Virus record (IMG/VR): IMGVR_UViG_3300050134_000048 | Coordinates: 1-31,782 of that record | Reading direction: 5' to 3' (one strand) | Source of the DNA: a virus | Length of the DNA: 31,782 nucleotides | Shown here: one piece after another, positions 1 through 8,060 of the stretch | How positions within the stretch are numbered: the first letter of the stretch is position 1 | How the letters are laid out: each line of letters starts with the position of its first letter | The notes under the pieces: model-generated | What the model was told of the DNA's origin: nothing | Database searches by the model: none | The model's input: only the letters and a program-made list of their open reading frames with translations | Position numbers and translations under genes: made by a program

Positions 1-553
1 ATCCACCTTTAACAAGTGAAGAAAGAAATGGTGCTAGAATGCCTGAAGAACCCTTTTTTTCTTGATATGCAAAAGGACTATAGCCTAATCCAAGTTGAGA
101 TAGACCCTGAAATTGACCCTGCTGTCTTCCGGCTGCTTGACCCTGCAATTGAGTAAATAGCTGGGCTAATTGGGATTGAAAATCTGATGCTGCCCCACCC
201 AAAGCTTGGCCAAAACCACTAGATGATAAAGCTCCTTGACCGGCAAAGCGTTCGGCAATACCTGGCAATGTCTTCTCATTGAATTGTTGATTATATGGTT
301 GAGAAAATTGTTGGAAGGCTTCTGGCCCTTGACCCAATAAATTTTGGTCATATTGATTGGCTTGCTGCAATCCTCCACCTTGTTCCATCATTTGCTGAAG
401 CAAGGAAATAAGATCATGTCCACCAAATTGTTGCTGCTCGGGTGTACCTGTAGGAAGTTTTTTTAATTTATTATCAGTTCCACCGAGAAAATCGCGCCCT
501 TTTTGAGTGGCAAGACCACCTGTCAACCAATGTCCCCAATCATTCCATGTCAT
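1..553 (-). CDS. Gln-rich virion-associated protein, 3' end missing
   Basis: Open frame of 184 codons from an ATG at 553 that runs off the left edge with no stop. An AGGTGATAT ribosome site precedes the ATG. The protein is rich in Gln, Gly, Ala and Leu, starts MTWNDWGHWLTGG, and holds a segment near residues 95-110 (GIAERFAGQGALSSSGF) followed by a helical Gln/Leu stretch. From memory, similar Gln-rich proteins are common in structural clusters of environmental phages; I could not run a search. It is the last visible gene of the minus-strand structural run, 12 bp after the 178-residue gene. A role as internal virion, ejection or tail protein is inference from place and composition. A 70-residue frame on the same strand inside it is a shadow. 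Confidence 0.8.
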   Translation of the reverse strand, partial: MTWNDWGHWLTGGLATQKGRDFLGGTDNKLKKLPTGTPEQQQFGGHDLISLLQQMMEQGGGLQQANQYDQNLLGQGPEAFQQFSQPYNQQFNEKTLPGIAERFAGQGALSSSGFGQALGGAASDFQSQLAQLFTQLQGQAAGRQQGQFQGLSQLGLGYSPFAYQEKKGSSGILAPFLSSLVKGG

Positions 554-565
554 ATATCACCTATA

Positions 566-1102
566 TCAGTTCTTCAAAAATTCCATAACCCATACAAACC
601 ATGTAAGAGCATTTCCCGAATTATTCTGTATAATTATTGTATTTGTCGAGGCTTGATATCTTACATATATTTGAGGATCATTTATAAAATAAGATAAACC
701 TCCGGTATCTATTGCACCACCAAAACCTTGCACTGGATAAAGGTAGCCATTGATAATGGGTGGTTGTGTAAATGGTGGGGATGCTGGAGGGCCAGTCAAT
801 GTTAATGAAGTTGTACCGGTTGGAATAGTAGCTACCATGTTGAGAAATAAGTTTAAGGCAACAAGATCAAAGGTAGTACGGTAACCATTACGGTTTTGCT
901 GAGGATTGCCATTTTGAAACCATTGCTCGAAACTTGCTGTTTCCTGCAAAAGGAATAATCCGCTTTCCTTGGTATTTACCGCGTTTGCAATTCTTCGCAT
1001 GTAAAGAAGCAAAATAGATTGGAAGTCTTTTTCTTCAGGATTTACATCGAGAGATATAGGGAGTTGATTTGTATTAAGGCTTTGATTGCTTGAAAATGTC
1101 AT
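566..1102 (-). CDS. hypothetical virion protein, 178 aa
   Basis: Its ATG overlaps the stop of the upstream 61-residue gene (ATGA), so translation is probably coupled. The N-terminal third looks helical and polar (residues 1-65). The remainder is rich in Gly, Pro, Thr and aromatic residues and looks like beta structure (TGPPASPPFTQPP near residue 105, then NGYLYPVQGFGG). It ends in a Trp-rich tail, LTWFVWVMEFLKN. I do not recognise the family. Position among neck and tail genes suggests a minor virion component. Confidence 0.75.
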   Translation of the reverse strand: MTFSSNQSLNTNQLPISLDVNPEEKDFQSILLLYMRRIANAVNTKESGLFLLQETASFEQWFQNGNPQQNRNGYRTTFDLVALNLFLNMVATIPTGTTSLTLTGPPASPPFTQPPIINGYLYPVQGFGGAIDTGGLSYFINDPQIYVRYQASTNTIIIQNNSGNALTWFVWVMEFLKN

Positions 1103-1284
1103 TTAATCAAATACCTTGGATTTTGTTTTAAGGCTATGTAATGAGCTGTTTGTATTCCGCCCATAGCTGTTATGATCTCATCTATATTTAAAATGCCTTG
1201 ATTGACATTTTCCATCATACGATCGTATTGCCTTTCGCCGACAAACATTCTATCTTCAATGGTATTTTCGTTTCTTTTCTTCAT
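1099..1284 (-). CDS. small hypothetical protein, 61 aa
   Basis: Charged, mostly helical protein (starts MKKRNENTIEDRMF) with no recognised motif. It sits between the 862-residue tail protein and the 178-residue protein and shares an ATGA stop/start with the latter. Real because it fills the only space between two clear genes in the same operon and has operon-like spacing. No function can be assigned. Confidence 0.65.
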   Translation of the reverse strand: MKKRNENTIEDRMFVGERQYDRMMENVNQGILNIDEIITAMGGIQTAHYIALKQNPRYLIK

Positions 1285-1310
1285 AATGTAAAGCAGCTGT
1301 ACCGAATAAA

Positions 1311-3899
1311 TTAGTTTACGATTCTTGCACCTTCGCGAAAGTAACAGTTCATGGCATTTAATTCCATAGGGGCTTGATGCGTAGCGACCTGATTCATGAG
1401 GTTATCATCATAGGTTAGACCGATACGAAGGTATTGACCAAATTGGGTGCTATAGAAGCGATACCATGCGTATTCGGAACCAGGTATGTATGTTTGCCCA
1501 TTCACCGGTGAAGTATTCCAAATTCCCCCCTTCGTATAAGTCCCAAATCCTGATGAATCAACGCCAGTTAAGCTAAAGTTATTAGAGTCAACGACTTTGA
1601 TTATATAGATGACACTATTCAATTGTGTCATACCTTGGACATTGGCGATATAAATGGCTGTTCCGCTGATTAAGCTGTGATCTGGACTGGTTATTACGCA
1701 AGGGTTGGCCTTTGTTGCGCCAGTGATAAAACCAGCTTGCTGAGAGGAGTTAATGAGTTCCTGATTGCCTGTAATAAGATTTGCTTGCTCGCCAAGGTAG
1801 GAGTTGACAAAAAGCTGAACTGTGATTGCAGGGATTGAAGGAATAGCTAGATTTGAATCCATTTGGAAATCAATGTAGGAAAGTTTGAATTGCTTTCCTT
1901 GTCCTTGATAAGGATTAAAGTCTTTGCCTACGATATTCATCTTAGGTAATAGGGCTACTAGTCCACTTCCTATGTAAACAGCTGAAGAAGTTATGGCAAT
2001 CGAATAATAGGTTTGGCTTGCTTGATCCCATGCAAACAAGTTAAAGGTATCTACAGATAAGACACTGACACTGTAAATTTGATTATTGATGCCGGGGTCA
2101 GCTATATTAAAGAGTGCTCCAGAAATATAAATGAATTCGCCATTGGCTAAATTATGGCTTGGAACTGTAATGACAATTGGCGAGCTGGGTGTTGCGCTAA
2201 AGGTAATAGCTGTTATGGCTAGGTTAGAAGGGTAAAGGAGAAAAGCCGGTTCAGGGGTTTCAGCATCGGGATTCTCATAGATAGTAATAAAGCCCTGTTG
2301 GTTGCCCGCAGTGACATAATCAACATAAGCCTGATCATCTACGTTGTCCCAAGAAACTGTGCTATCCCAGAAAGTTGTAAGGCTATCCCATGTAATGCCG
2401 AATTGAAATTGGCTTGTCCCAAAGCAAGTTATTGTATCCCTGAATTGTGCCCAAGTGTTGTTTTTGTAGTTGAAAAGCAATACAGTCGTCGGATAGTTTT
2501 GATAGATTTGTCTCGTTGACGTGTCGACATAATTCCAATAGACAATTTCCTTTTCAAAATCTCGGACACCATGGACAAAGTTCGGAGCATTTTCTTGAAT
2601 CTCAAAACTAAAGACAGTTTCCGGTATAGCTTCATCCAATCGGGATAGACCATTTGCTCCCGCTTGAATTATACCTCGGTCACTTACTGCCATAACTCCC
2701 TGATCAAATACAATAGGGCTATAAGTGCAGATAGCCCCGAAATCAGAAGAAATTCTTTCAAAAATGAAGGGAAGTCCATATTCTCCAATATATCTTAATT
2801 GCCACGTGGAATATTCAAAGAAGACTATCAAAGTATTTCGATAGAAAGCTGCGCTAACAATAGCTTCGTTTGTAGGTGCATCCAAAAAGCCACCACGTCC
2901 AAATATATCTCTACGCCAGCCATTTGTTTGATCTGTAGGGTCGCCAATTTGACTAAAAACACATCTAGCAAAGAAATTTGTTGCTCCTGCGACTCCACTT
3001 GACGTAGCTCCTTCCCATACGTTTAATTGTAAAAGACGACCATAATAAGGAATTATTATCAATGATTCCCATAATGTTACTGTGGCAGTCACAAGAGGGG
3101 TAAGATCTGTCCAAACTGAATTATTATAATATCTTGGAGGAGCGTATGGCGTTGCGGCTCCAAGGGTGATATTATTATTCGTAACGAAGAAATATCTAAG
3201 ATCTGGGGTTGCACCTTGGTAATTTGCTGACCAAAAGAAATCCGTATTAGTTCCTGTCCACACTGTACCAGGGGATAATTCTTGAAAACCAGCAACAAAT
3301 TGATACGCATAGACAGTATCGAAAAAGACTGTGGAATCTATTCCTATACTCGCGACATCTCTTTTGCATATACCCATGACCGGAAGTGTAGGATAATAGG
3401 CAAAGGAAATTGTCGAAGTTGCTGGGCCAACGGCTCCGGATGAAATGATTGTTACGATGCCAGTTGCATAATTGATTGTCGCTGACGTTATCGGGCCAGC
3501 TCCTGTCACAACCATAACGCCTGTTCCTGTGGAATCAGTTAATGTTTGGCTGATTGGGGATGCAAAAATAATAACAATGGGTGTTATGTTTCCTGGCTCT
3601 ATTGACGCAGCTGGTTGGCCAGTAATGCTCAATTGAAAGAAAATATTATAAGATTGTGATCCTATAACTAGCGTTGTGCTTCCTGCTGAGGCTGTTTCAA
3701 ATATTCTTCTTAAACGACCAATTGTAATGGAACCATCACGCTTTTTTGTTCTTTCTCGGAAAACATAGGCATTTTGAAGGTTGGAGAAAGCTTCATTCGC
3801 CAACATTAAAGGTTTGCGGTCTGTTGTTAGACCACCACCTGGATAACCGCCTATGAGAACCTGTTGAAAAGATGACATTAGTAACCTATAGCTGTCCAA
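1311..3899 (-). CDS. large tail/neck protein with repeated FCCH-like beta modules
   Basis: An 862-residue protein, the longest in the window. The N-terminus (PGGGLTTDRKPLMLANEAF, then NLQNAYVFRERTKKRDG) resembles the start of phage tail or DNA-stabilisation proteins that list an asparagine-rich opening and a kr-G motif. Near residues 560-650 and 720-795 are two modules of the kind annotated in phage proteins as 'ubiquitin-activating enzyme E1 FCCH': a V(I)T-x(2-3)-H-x-L segment, G-x-x-I/V-Y-I, a NxxIYxV strand and an xFxL strand. A further INYATG-I/V-T motif near residue 140 is shared with the 384-residue neck protein at 5019-6173. It overlaps the upstream fibre-like gene by 22 bp. Most likely a tail hub, tubular or stabilising protein; the exact role is not established. 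Confidence 0.8.
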   Translation of the reverse strand: MDSYRLLMSSFQQVLIGGYPGGGLTTDRKPLMLANEAFSNLQNAYVFRERTKKRDGSITIGRLRRIFETASAGSTTLVIGSQSYNIFFQLSITGQPAASIEPGNITPIVIIFASPISQTLTDSTGTGVMVVTGAGPITSATINYATGIVTIISSGAVGPATSTISFAYYPTLPVMGICKRDVASIGIDSTVFFDTVYAYQFVAGFQELSPGTVWTGTNTDFFWSANYQGATPDLRYFFVTNNNITLGAATPYAPPRYYNNSVWTDLTPLVTATVTLWESLIIIPYYGRLLQLNVWEGATSSGVAGATNFFARCVFSQIGDPTDQTNGWRRDIFGRGGFLDAPTNEAIVSAAFYRNTLIVFFEYSTWQLRYIGEYGLPFIFERISSDFGAICTYSPIVFDQGVMAVSDRGIIQAGANGLSRLDEAIPETVFSFEIQENAPNFVHGVRDFEKEIVYWNYVDTSTRQIYQNYPTTVLLFNYKNNTWAQFRDTITCFGTSQFQFGITWDSLTTFWDSTVSWDNVDDQAYVDYVTAGNQQGFITIYENPDAETPEPAFLLYPSNLAITAITFSATPSSPIVITVPSHNLANGEFIYISGALFNIADPGINNQIYSVSVLSVDTFNLFAWDQASQTYYSIAITSSAVYIGSGLVALLPKMNIVGKDFNPYQGQGKQFKLSYIDFQMDSNLAIPSIPAITVQLFVNSYLGEQANLITGNQELINSSQQAGFITGATKANPCVITSPDHSLISGTAIYIANVQGMTQLNSVIYIIKVVDSNNFSLTGVDSSGFGTYTKGGIWNTSPVNGQTYIPGSEYAWYRFYSTQFGQYLRIGLTYDDNLMNQVATHQAPMELNAMNCYFREGARIVN

Positions 3900-4495
3900 A
3901 AAATGCCCGCACTCCCACCTGTAGGAGCTATAACTGTAAAACCTGATTGAGTAACTGATCCAACTAATATAACCATAGCTTCGATATTTGCTGCTGTTCT
4001 TACAATGCTTATAGAAACATTTAGACAGGCCGTTGGAAAGGTAGGATTGAAAGTTATAGGATTATTCCCAGAAACTGGACTGGGAAATAACCCCCATTGT
4101 AAAACTATTCCTCCGGCAAGAAAGGTATAACCATTGTTAACAATTGGAGTAGGCGTTCCAGGGCCTGTCAATTGAACTCCTGCATTTCCTGCTCTTGAAT
4201 AAAATACTTCTCCTAATGGGCCTAATGGCGCAGATCCTGCTGGTTGGGAATAAAGAGTTTCGTATCCTACTCCGAAAATACCAGGGGGTAATGTTGGCGT
4301 TGATGTGTTCGTAGTATTTTTTAGGGAAACCTTTGTATGCGATCCTGCTGCGCCAGGGAAAATAGTATTTTGCGTTTGATGGTCAATACCGAAAACTTCA
4401 AATGAACCATCTAAATTATCCCGAATAGTGGATTTGGTATTTCCTAATGATGATCCATCGGGAGGATAACCAAGGGTAAAGGTAGGGATTGACAT
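3878..4495 (-). CDS. tail fibre-like protein with gp53-like C-terminal domain
   Basis: 205 residues. The C-terminal half (from about residue 120) carries the pattern GGIVLQWG, then ITFNPTFPTACLNVSIS and a final IFWTAIGY. This is the signature I associate with the receptor-binding tip often called putative tail fibre gp53-like C-terminal domain (an I-x-QWG strand, F-P-x-x-F strand and a Y/W-A-I-G end). The N-terminal part is a Thr/Asn/Gly-rich linker. It overlaps the downstream 862-residue gene by 22 bp. A role in host contact is inferred from the domain. Confidence 0.75.
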   Translation of the reverse strand: MSIPTFTLGYPPDGSSLGNTKSTIRDNLDGSFEVFGIDHQTQNTIFPGAAGSHTKVSLKNTTNTSTPTLPPGIFGVGYETLYSQPAGSAPLGPLGEVFYSRAGNAGVQLTGPGTPTPIVNNGYTFLAGGIVLQWGLFPSPVSGNNPITFNPTFPTACLNVSISIVRTAANIEAMVILVGSVTQSGFTVIAPTGGSAGIFWTAIGY

Positions 4496-4504
4496 AATAT
4501 TTCC

Positions 4505-4639
4505 TTAAACTGCTACTGTTGCGATAGGTTGAGTATCCTGCGGACGCTTTAACTTTCTTTTAGCTTCGGCACTAATTGGAGGATTTGCCGTTTTCAAACG
4601 CTTATTCAATTTCTTTTCTTTGCCTTTAATAACTACCAT
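4505..4639 (-). CDS. tiny basic protein, 44 aa
   Basis: Short frame MVVIKGKEKKLNKRLK... ending TQPIATVAV. Nearly a third of its residues are Lys or Arg. It lies between the 35-residue Lys-rich gene and the fibre-like gene in the minus-strand structural run, with 7 bp and 9 bp gaps. Support is its spacing and the presence of several similar Lys-rich mini-proteins in this window. No function recognised; nucleic acid binding is only a guess from charge. Confidence 0.5.
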   Translation of the reverse strand: MVVIKGKEKKLNKRLKTANPPISAEAKRKLKRPQDTQPIATVAV

Positions 4640-4646
4640 GTGAATC

Positions 4647-4754
4647 TCACGTTGTTGATTTGCCTACAAATGGGCCGCCACCCATATTTACTTTCTTATC
4701 GGGAGGTGTGACAATTTTCTTTTTCTTTATTACTGGTTTTTTCTTAATTTTCAT
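4647..4754 (-). CDS. tiny Lys-rich protein, 35 aa
   Basis: Frame MKIKKKPVIKKKKIVTPP..., with 12 Lys in 35 residues and a Gly-rich tail (GGGPFVGKS). It overlaps the end of the 92-residue gene by 11 bp, so its ribosomes may come from that gene. Not homologous by eye to a known family. It belongs to a set of five Lys-rich mini-proteins in the window. Confidence 0.5.
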   Translation of the reverse strand: MKIKKKPVIKKKKIVTPPDKKVNMGGGPFVGKSTT

Positions 4755-5022
4755 GGCATGCCAATGCTTTAATTGATTTCCTTCTTAATTTTTCTTCATC
4801 TAAAAGTGTGGCAAAACCCACATCATCGACGGTGAATTCATGGGATATTGCAAGTTTTATGATATCTTCTGGTCTAATCCCATATTGATTTTTTAATTTC
4901 ATGCAATCTTCTGGAGTCAGTTTTTTATCTTCTTTTTTAAACACTTCTACGAGGAAATTTCCTCCTCGCCAAAATGTTTTATATGCGCATTTTATCCAAT
5001 GTAAGGTTAAGTCTTCTGTCAT
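4744..5022 (-). CDS. hypothetical protein, 92 aa
   Basis: Starts ATGA-coupled to the neck gene upstream. Charged, mixed helical protein with a Trp/Phe-rich start (LTLHWIKCAYKTFWRGG) and a Lys/Asp/Glu-rich middle (EVFKKEDKKLTPEDCMKLK). The segment IRPEDIIKLAISHEFTVDDVGFATL reads like two short helices. I do not recognise it. Tight coupling places it in the head-tail assembly operon. Confidence 0.65.
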   Translation of the reverse strand: MTEDLTLHWIKCAYKTFWRGGNFLVEVFKKEDKKLTPEDCMKLKNQYGIRPEDIIKLAISHEFTVDDVGFATLLDEEKLRRKSIKALACHEN

Positions 5023-6173
5023 ATTGCTCCAAATCCTCCACCAAAGCCATTTTGGCTGTAGTTTTGTGTTAGTTGATCTGTATAGATAGTTTGAATTTGC
5101 TGTTGGCCTATTTGGGCATAGGTACGTGTTTCTATGATGTCGTAACGCTCTCTAAGCATCTTATCAATGTATCTTACACCATCTTCATCTATTCTATTTT
5201 CAAAGATCTTCTTGGCTGCCCCTACAGCTAGTATTTCCCACCATTCACTAAGCTCTGGATTACCTGTTAAATCTGCTGCAAGTAGTGCTTGGATGGGTTG
5301 ACGAGAGCAAGTCAGCTCAATGGTGTAACCGGCATCGGGGACTGGGGCAAGCGTAAATTGGTTTTGAAAGAACATGATCGAAAGAGGTATTGATAAAACT
5401 TTCGGATTGTAGGCTATTGAAATCGGCATACCTAAAGGAATTATTTCATTGAAATATAAATCTGTTATAGCCCCTGTTGCATAATTTATCTTCGCTGTCG
5501 CAATGGTTGGATCGACGGAAGCATATTGACGGTAGTAGTTATATCCAAATTGCTGTTGGGGCAGATTGCCGGCTGATGTATCGAAAATCTGAATTAGATT
5601 GCCGTTACCATCATCCGTAACGTTTTGACTATCTCTAAAGCCTACGTTTGCTGAAATTAGAATGCTTTGAACGCGGCTCTGGGGAAAGTAAAGGTTGGAT
5701 CCACCTGTCACCCCTGGACTGCGAGTAATAAGCTCACCCGGGTCATTATTGACGCTTGCAATCATGGGGAAGGCAATCGTATTTCCTGAATATGGGCCTT
5801 TATTCCCATTTCCTACAGCAAAGTTTTTATCGATTTGCTGCCAATTGTAATTGACTCCATAGAAATTCCAAGGATTTGTAAAGAGCTTCAATTCACGCTT
5901 TGCGCAATAGCAAGGATTATCAACTGTTATGTAAAGTTCGCTATTGAAAGGATAGACGTCTTGACCAATGTTTGTCGTAAAGGTATAGATATCTTTTAAT
6001 TTTAATGAACGAAATTTAGCAGGAAGATCATAGCTATAAAAACTGTGCATCTGCTGAACGATTTTTGAATCCGTCATTTGAAACGCGTTATTTGATCCTG
6101 TTAATTCACGCGTCTTTTTTATCGCATCTGATAAGGCTGGGAAAACCGGAAATGTTGGTACAAATGTTGTCAT
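5019..6173 (-). CDS. head-tail adaptor/neck-like protein
   Basis: 384 residues. It opens with a helical stretch about residues 10-50 (ALSDAIKKTRELTG) and continues as a long beta-rich middle. The C-terminal region from about residue 300 (LTGNPELSEWWEILAVGAAKKIFE, then helices to residue 365) resembles phage adaptor or tubular proteins in which a Pro-Glu-x-x-E-W helix is followed by an Ala-rich helix and an R-rich helix. It shares the INYATG-I/V-T motif (about residue 230) with the 862-residue protein. It sits between the 127-residue and 92-residue genes with ATGA-type overlaps. Neck or connector role is inferred from sequence style and gene order; confidence in the exact role is modest. Confidence 0.7.
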   Translation of the reverse strand: MTTFVPTFPVFPALSDAIKKTRELTGSNNAFQMTDSKIVQQMHSFYSYDLPAKFRSLKLKDIYTFTTNIGQDVYPFNSELYITVDNPCYCAKRELKLFTNPWNFYGVNYNWQQIDKNFAVGNGNKGPYSGNTIAFPMIASVNNDPGELITRSPGVTGGSNLYFPQSRVQSILISANVGFRDSQNVTDDGNGNLIQIFDTSAGNLPQQQFGYNYYRQYASVDPTIATAKINYATGAITDLYFNEIIPLGMPISIAYNPKVLSIPLSIMFFQNQFTLAPVPDAGYTIELTCSRQPIQALLAADLTGNPELSEWWEILAVGAAKKIFENRIDEDGVRYIDKMLRERYDIIETRTYAQIGQQQIQTIYTDQLTQNYSQNGFGGGFGAI

Positions 6174-6553
6174 ATTATCGGTTCGTTATCAAAGGCATCT
6201 TCCAAGGTCACGGTTGCAGTTCCTGGGGGAATCCCTGAACCTGCGGGCACTGCCACACATGGTATCTGCCCATTTGCTACATATATAAACGCATAAAATT
6301 GTAGAGTGTCTACTTCAATCGTCACTGTGTTAGGTGTCAAACTTATTATTAAAGACTTCTGGTTATTTAACTGAATCATGCCATTAGGCGGAGGGACACG
6401 AAAGCTTATCCACTCCCCTAATGTAAAATTATGATTAGTAATAAAAGTTACTACAGCTACCGCTGCTTGTGTTATGTTTTCTATATATTGTAGGTTCGGG
6501 ATAAAATTAGCCCCAAAAGGAGGGCCAAAGTCCGATGGTAGAAAAACACTCAT
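6170..6553 (-). CDS. beta-domain virion protein, paralogue of the 356-aa protein's C-terminus
   Basis: 127 residues, ATGA-coupled on both sides. It can be aligned by eye with the C-terminal part of the 356-residue protein at 6979-8049: ITQAAVAVVTF against ITQATQAKVYF, an FTLGEWISFRVP against FTPGELVDFQIP strand, GMIQLNNQ against GMTQLSNL, FYAFIYV against FTAFVYP, VPAGSGI against FPAGSGI, and DAFDN in both. It is also built like the FCCH-type modules of the 862-residue protein. Most likely a duplicated virion surface or decoration domain; the function is inferred from the duplication and place. Confidence 0.75.
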   Translation of the reverse strand: MSVFLPSDFGPPFGANFIPNLQYIENITQAAVAVVTFITNHNFTLGEWISFRVPPPNGMIQLNNQKSLIISLTPNTVTIEVDTLQFYAFIYVANGQIPCVAVPAGSGIPPGTATVTLEDAFDNEPII

Positions 6554-6915
6554 TACATGACATCCATCGGGGTAAATCTAACCCTTGATATAGTTTCAAA
6601 TGTTCTTGGAGGCTTACCACCTTGCCATGGAATATTTAAATCATATCTACGTACTTTCTTCTTTGTGTTATTCAAATGCCTTACGTGCCCCATAGGCATA
6701 TCGCAGATTTCACCATGGACAAGTTTAATAATCTGGACAGGTTCACCGGGATATTTTCTATAGCTATATTCAAGCCAACCACCTTGCGCGTCGATGAATT
6801 CAAACATGCCCTTGCATAATTTATCATCTTTGATTCGCATTTCTTTAACTAACTTATCCCTTTCAGCGGGAGGGAGAGTGTTTTTTTGCTTTCTTCCAAT
6901 TTCTCTGACTTCCAT
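6553..6915 (-). CDS. conserved phage protein next to capsid genes, 120 aa
   Basis: Open frame reaches a GTG at 6966, but that GTG lies inside a 13-bp hairpin (6945-6973) that would hide it. An ATG at 6915 has AAGG nine bases upstream, so I prefer it (MEVREIGRK start). The core is highly patterned: DDKLCKGMFEFIDAQGGWLE, YRKYPGEPV, HGEICDMPMGHVRHLNN, and ISRVRFTPMDV at the end. I remember very similar proteins beside capsid genes of environmental podoviruses, but I cannot name a function. The GTG version would be 137 residues. Confidence 0.7.
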   Translation of the reverse strand: MEVREIGRKQKNTLPPAERDKLVKEMRIKDDKLCKGMFEFIDAQGGWLEYSYRKYPGEPVQIIKLVHGEICDMPMGHVRHLNNTKKKVRRYDLNIPWQGGKPPRTFETISRVRFTPMDVM

Positions 6916-6944
6916 ATGCACAAACCTTATTTTTTGTATGTTGC

Positions 6945-6973
6945 TAGGTGGGCGACAGTTTGTCACCCACCTA
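6945..6973 (-). promoter_or_regulatory. 13-bp intercistronic RNA hairpin
   Basis: Arms of 13 bases (TAGGTGGGCGACA and TGTCACCCACCTA on the plus strand) around a 3-nt loop. The single C/A mismatch on the plus strand is a G-U wobble in the minus-strand transcript, so the pairing holds only in that RNA. There is no T tract after it, which argues against a plain terminator. It lies just past the stop of the capsid-linked 356-residue gene and before the 120-residue gene, so it may protect the end of the capsid mRNA or set relative expression. Confidence 0.6.
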
Positions 6974-6978
6974 AATTA

Positions 6979-8049
6979 TTATGCGTTAGTTATTGCGTTA
7001 TTCCAATCTGCTTTGAATGCCATGACTACCATATGGGCACTTGCTGGCCCTACCACGGATAATCCCAGATTCATTACATATTGAGCTTTATTATCAAAGG
7101 CATCTACCAAGTTAGTTCCTGGAGGACTTTGAGGAATCGTTGCACTTCCATTTAATGGAACAATGCCAGAGCCAGCAGGAAAGCACACGGCCGGAGAATT
7201 ACCATTTGCATAACTTGCCGACACTGGATATACAAATGCTGTAAAGCCAGTAGTGTCATAATTAAGCGTTATAGATGATTCTGTCGCCGTATTAGTCACA
7301 ACTAATACCCTTGCAGCACCTGGCGGGTTTGCAGTTGCTCCAGCTACAGGCGTTGCAGTTAGATTGCTAAGCTGCGTCATGCCGTAAGCTACAGGAATTT
7401 GGAAATCAACTAATTCACCTGGCGTGAAATCATTTGGCTTGCCAAAATACACCTTAGCTTGTGTTGCTTGAGTAATGTAAAGAACAGGCGCAAGTTTCGG
7501 ATACATAAAGCCAGGATAAATTTTTTGGTAAAATCCTGTTGTACCGTTGGCAATTGTCCATCCTGCTGTTGCAGCCGTAGCAGCCATACCAAGCGTAATA
7601 CTTGTATTTGCTGTTAAAGCTGTGATCTGAAAGGCAATTGAACTTAATTCAAGTGCACCTGTAACGTTAATCAAACGAACAAAATCACCAACGCTTAAGC
7701 CAGCCGTACTTCCTGTTGAAACAACGAAGGTCGTTCCATTGATGGCAGTTATGGCAACTTTTGCGTAAGTTGGCGGATTTGTTTGATCAACAAAAGTAAA
7801 ACCACCTGTAGTTCCTGTTGAGGTAGCTAAAGCATTGGTTGTTACCGTCTGGCTTTTTCCGATATAAGAGCCTTGAGCCATGGAACTAAACCATTCGGAT
7901 TCAAGAGCCGTGACAGCGGTAGTATCGCCCCAATTTGTCAAATCCTTAATAAAAACCCAGTCGGGTTTGTCCGTCATAGGTATATTCATAGCTACAGGTG
8001 TAGCAGGATTCGTATAATCCCATTTGCCTATAAAACTGTATGGTAACAT
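6979..8049 (-). CDS. capsid-linked beta-rich protein, possible decoration protein
   Basis: 356 residues from the ATG at 8049, chosen because AAGGAG lies seven bases before it; a longer frame upstream overlaps the capsid gene and lacks support. It begins MLPYSFIGKWDY, then two FCCH-like beta modules: about residues 110-190 (ITAINGTTFVV, VGDFVRLINV) and about 200-300 (ITQATQAKVYF, GELVDFQIP). The last part (DAFDNKAQYVMNLGL) ends in a hydrophobic helix. Directly after the major capsid gene, so a second head protein or decoration protein is the likely role; not proven. The second module is paralogous to the 127-residue protein. Confidence 0.8.
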   Translation of the reverse strand: MLPYSFIGKWDYTNPATPVAMNIPMTDKPDWVFIKDLTNWGDTTAVTALESEWFSSMAQGSYIGKSQTVTTNALATSTGTTGGFTFVDQTNPPTYAKVAITAINGTTFVVSTGSTAGLSVGDFVRLINVTGALELSSIAFQITALTANTSITLGMAATAATAGWTIANGTTGFYQKIYPGFMYPKLAPVLYITQATQAKVYFGKPNDFTPGELVDFQIPVAYGMTQLSNLTATPVAGATANPPGAARVLVVTNTATESSITLNYDTTGFTAFVYPVSASYANGNSPAVCFPAGSGIVPLNGSATIPQSPPGTNLVDAFDNKAQYVMNLGLSVVGPASAHMVVMAFKADWNNAITNA

Positions 8050-8060
8050 AATTTTACTCC

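Noticed and set aside
166-378. 70-residue minus-strand frame
   Set aside because: It lies inside the real partial frame 1-553 in another reading frame and has no ribosome site.
3089-3310. 73-residue minus-strand frame inside the 862-residue gene
   Set aside because: Shadow of the large tail protein gene with no start signal.
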